From: Woeseiaceae bacterium
GTDB lineage: Bacteria; Pseudomonadota; Gammaproteobacteria; Steroidobacterales; Woeseiaceae
Assembly: GCA_021773095.1 (NCBI GenBank)
Contig: JAJFKR010000036.1
Location: 1 to 42,594, forward strand
Direction of reading: 5' to 3'
DNA: 42,594 nucleotides
This document shows positions 41,107-42,594 of the stretch, one piece after another. The translations under genes and the position numbers were made by a program. Under the pieces are notes generated by a model, which saw only the letters and a list, made by a program, of their open reading frames with translations, ran no database searches and had not been told where the DNA came from. Each line of letters opens with the position of its first letter. The first letter of the stretch is position 1.

Positions 41107-42357
41107 ATGAAATCCGCCCCTGACCTCGCTCCGATCGAGGATCTCGATCGCAATATTCTCACCCTTTGTAAGCACATCAATGCTGCAACCTATGAGTTAC
41201 TCGTCCTCATCCGTGAGTTCGACGAACGCGCTGGTTGGCTGAAGTGTGGCCTTAAGAACTGTGCCGAGTGGCTCGCCTATCGTTGTGACTTCAGTATGAC
41301 GACAGCACTTGAGAAGGTGCGGGTTGCGCATGCCTTGAAGACACTGCCGGGTATTTGCGAGGCGTTCGCCTCGGGCGAGTTGTCGTATTCGAAAGTACGG
41401 GCGCTGACACGCGTGGCAAATAAAGGTAACGAAGAGGATTTACTGGTGTTTGCTCTTCGTTCCACAGCAACCCACGTGGCCGAGCGATGCTGTGAACTTC
41501 GCTGTGGCAGTGAGGACTCCATCGACAGTGCCGCACGTGCCTTTGCCAATCGCTCTTTGCGGGTTCGACGGGATCCGCATCGGCACACGATGACGATCAC
41601 GGTGGCGTTACCACTGGATATGGGAGAGCTCATTGAAAAAGCACTGGACAAGGCACGGGATGATGAGGTGCTGGAAGTACCCGACATTACTGACACGTCC
41701 TGGTCAGCACGGCAGGCCGATGCCTTTGTGAATATGCTGGGAACGTACTTGTCGGGCAACGATAATAATACTCAGGGCAACGACAACTACCTGGTCACGG
41801 TGCACGTTGACCAGTCCGCCCTCGCCGGTGGCGAGGGACGCTCTGCATTACCGATTGAATCAGTGAAACGACTGTGTTGTGACAGCCATGCGGTAGTAAT
41901 TACCGAAGACGATAAGGGTACGCCGCTTAGCATTGGCCGAAAGAGCCGCATCGTGCCAACGGCACTGCAAAGAGCCGTAAGGGCAAGAGACCATAACCGC
42001 TGTACCTTCCCGGGCTGCCACAATAAGAGGTTTCTGCACTATCACCACATCCAGCACTGGTCGAACGGTGGTGAAACGAGTCTCGAGAACCTCATGCTGC
42101 TTTGCACGAAGCACCACACCTTGGTGCACGAAGGTGGCTTTCGGATCGAGAAGGACTTTCAGGACCGATGGAGCTTCTTACGGCCTGACGGTATCGCTGT
42201 TCCTGAGTTCGGTTACAGCGCTATGGACACCATAGATGAAAATCTTTACCCCGAGGGCATCCGATCCGAAGTGCTCGAAATTCCTCCCGCGGGAGGATTA
42301 TTGTACGGAGCGGAAAACAAAGTGACCGAGCTACCGCCGCCTGTTTATATTCATTAG
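41107..42357 (+). CDS. DUF222/HNH endonuclease (13E12-repeat type)
   Basis: A 416-residue protein with an N-terminal DUF222 helical domain (about 15-250: REFDERAGWLKCGLKNCAEW, ALKTLPGICEAFASGELSYS) and a C-terminal HNH nuclease (about 285-345). The nuclease has a zinc knuckle (Cys299, Cys304 in CTFPGC), catalytic HHIQHWSNGG with His313/His314, and ENLMLLCTKHH. DUF222/HNH proteins are abundant in actinobacteria as the 13E12 family and scattered in proteobacteria; their roles are poorly known, some being damage-inducible. ATG 41107 has AAGGAAG upstream; the frame is open further upstream only through the promoter. A LexA-like box covers the promoter, predicting SOS control. No partner gene or inverted ends of a mobile element are visible. 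Confidence 0.92.
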   Translation: MKSAPDLAPIEDLDRNILTLCKHINAATYELLVLIREFDERAGWLKCGLKNCAEWLAYRCDFSMTTALEKVRVAHALKTLPGICEAFASGELSYSKVRALTRVANKGNEEDLLVFALRSTATHVAERCCELRCGSEDSIDSAARAFANRSLRVRRDPHRHTMTITVALPLDMGELIEKALDKARDDEVLEVPDITDTSWSARQADAFVNMLGTYLSGNDNNTQGNDNYLVTVHVDQSALAGGEGRSALPIESVKRLCCDSHAVVITEDDKGTPLSIGRKSRIVPTALQRAVRARDHNRCTFPGCHNKRFLHYHHIQHWSNGGETSLENLMLLCTKHHTLVHEGGFRIEKDFQDRWSFLRPDGIAVPEFGYSAMDTIDENLYPEGIRSEVLEIPPAGGLLYGAENKVTELPPPVYIH

Positions 42358-42477
42358 TACCGCCCATCCGGGCCTGAAAACAAGCTGATTTGAACGTCCG
42401 CAGTACCGCGGAAAGCTGCCGCTTGAGTGTCGGATTTTCAGGTAGACTGGGGGGCAGGATTTGTTAAGGATTATCAG

Positions 42478-42594
42478 ATGCCTGCCAGTGAGCAAAGCGT
42501 CACCGATTGCATCAGTGTTTGGGGCGGGCGTCGGATAATGCTCAGGGGAGGAAACCGCGGGGCCGCAGCTGCTGTTTCTGATTGGTATCGACTG
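42478..42594 (+). CDS. Start of a gene running off the window, possibly an ECF sigma factor
   Basis: An open frame from ATG 42478 continues to the window edge (39 codons seen). AAGGA stands seven bases upstream, supporting a real start. Its residues SVTDCISVWGG near the N-terminus and GGNRGAAAAVSDWYRL at the end vaguely recall the start of ECF sigma factors of the type VTxWIxxLKAGNxxAAxxLWxRY, but the match is weak and interrupted by an insertion. It may also be something else. Confidence 0.35.
   Translation, partial: MPASEQSVTDCISVWGGRRIMLRGGNRGAAAAVSDWYRL

Noticed and set aside
1..42594. tRNA, rRNA, CRISPR arrays, riboswitches or prophage
   Set aside because: No such structure, spaced repeat array or phage gene was seen while reading the window; absence is by eye only.

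Overview
The window is densely coding DNA of moderately high GC that looks chromosomal and gammaproteobacterial. I infer a marine or sediment heterotroph of the Woeseiaceae/Chromatiales kind from the gene mix: KorAB with a 7Fe ferredoxin, TldD/TldE, PxpABC, RsgA, LemA plus DUF2207, many Tat and lipoprotein signals, and REP-like hairpins. There is no rRNA, tRNA, CRISPR array, prophage or intact transposon.

Layout. 1-7.5 kb (mostly minus): msrA, an M23 peptidase with a TPR/TonB-C protein, a glycine-zipper lipoprotein, a CDF metal transporter (plus), an MscS channel, an MRJP/yellow-type propeller protein and a rhomboid protease. 7.6-9.8 kb (plus): an overlapping SRPBCC, Nudix and metallo-beta-lactamase-fold set. 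9.8-18.2 kb: a secreted lipase-like lipoprotein, a small secreted protein, korA-korB with divergent ferredoxin, a haloalkane-dehalogenase-like hydrolase, an HSL-family esterase and a three-part methyltransferase. 30.1-42.6 kb: lemA-DUF2207, a second rhomboid, a LysE exporter, Tat-dependent tldD with tldE, an SDR, rsgA, pxpA-pxpB-pxpC, a decayed small zinc-ribbon gene, an HNH/DUF222 nuclease gene and the start of one more gene.

The centrepiece is 18.3-30.1 kb: two divergent blocks around a 622-bp control region. The minus block encodes a secreted single CxxCH protein, a large lipoprotein with two CxxCH modules plus a LamG-like domain, and a Tat-exported DUF1501-like protein. The plus block encodes a large lipoprotein resembling the hydrazine synthase alpha subunit (HzsA-related, two CxxCH), an SH3/beta-barrel protein, a beta-barrel lipoprotein, a tiny DUF4266 lipoprotein and a DUF3570 outer-membrane protein. 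All are predicted to be exported, and five CxxCH motifs are present. I infer an uncharacterised cell-envelope haem/redox system. Hydrazine synthase partners are absent, so its chemistry is open.

Other points worth attention: a near-perfect LexA (SOS) box over the promoter of the HNH/DUF222 gene; a probable ATT start codon in the SH3/beta-barrel gene; a Tat signal on TldD but none on its partner TldE; a 21-bp inverted repeat between the methyltransferase and DUF1501 genes; and REP-like hairpins placed exactly at stop codons.
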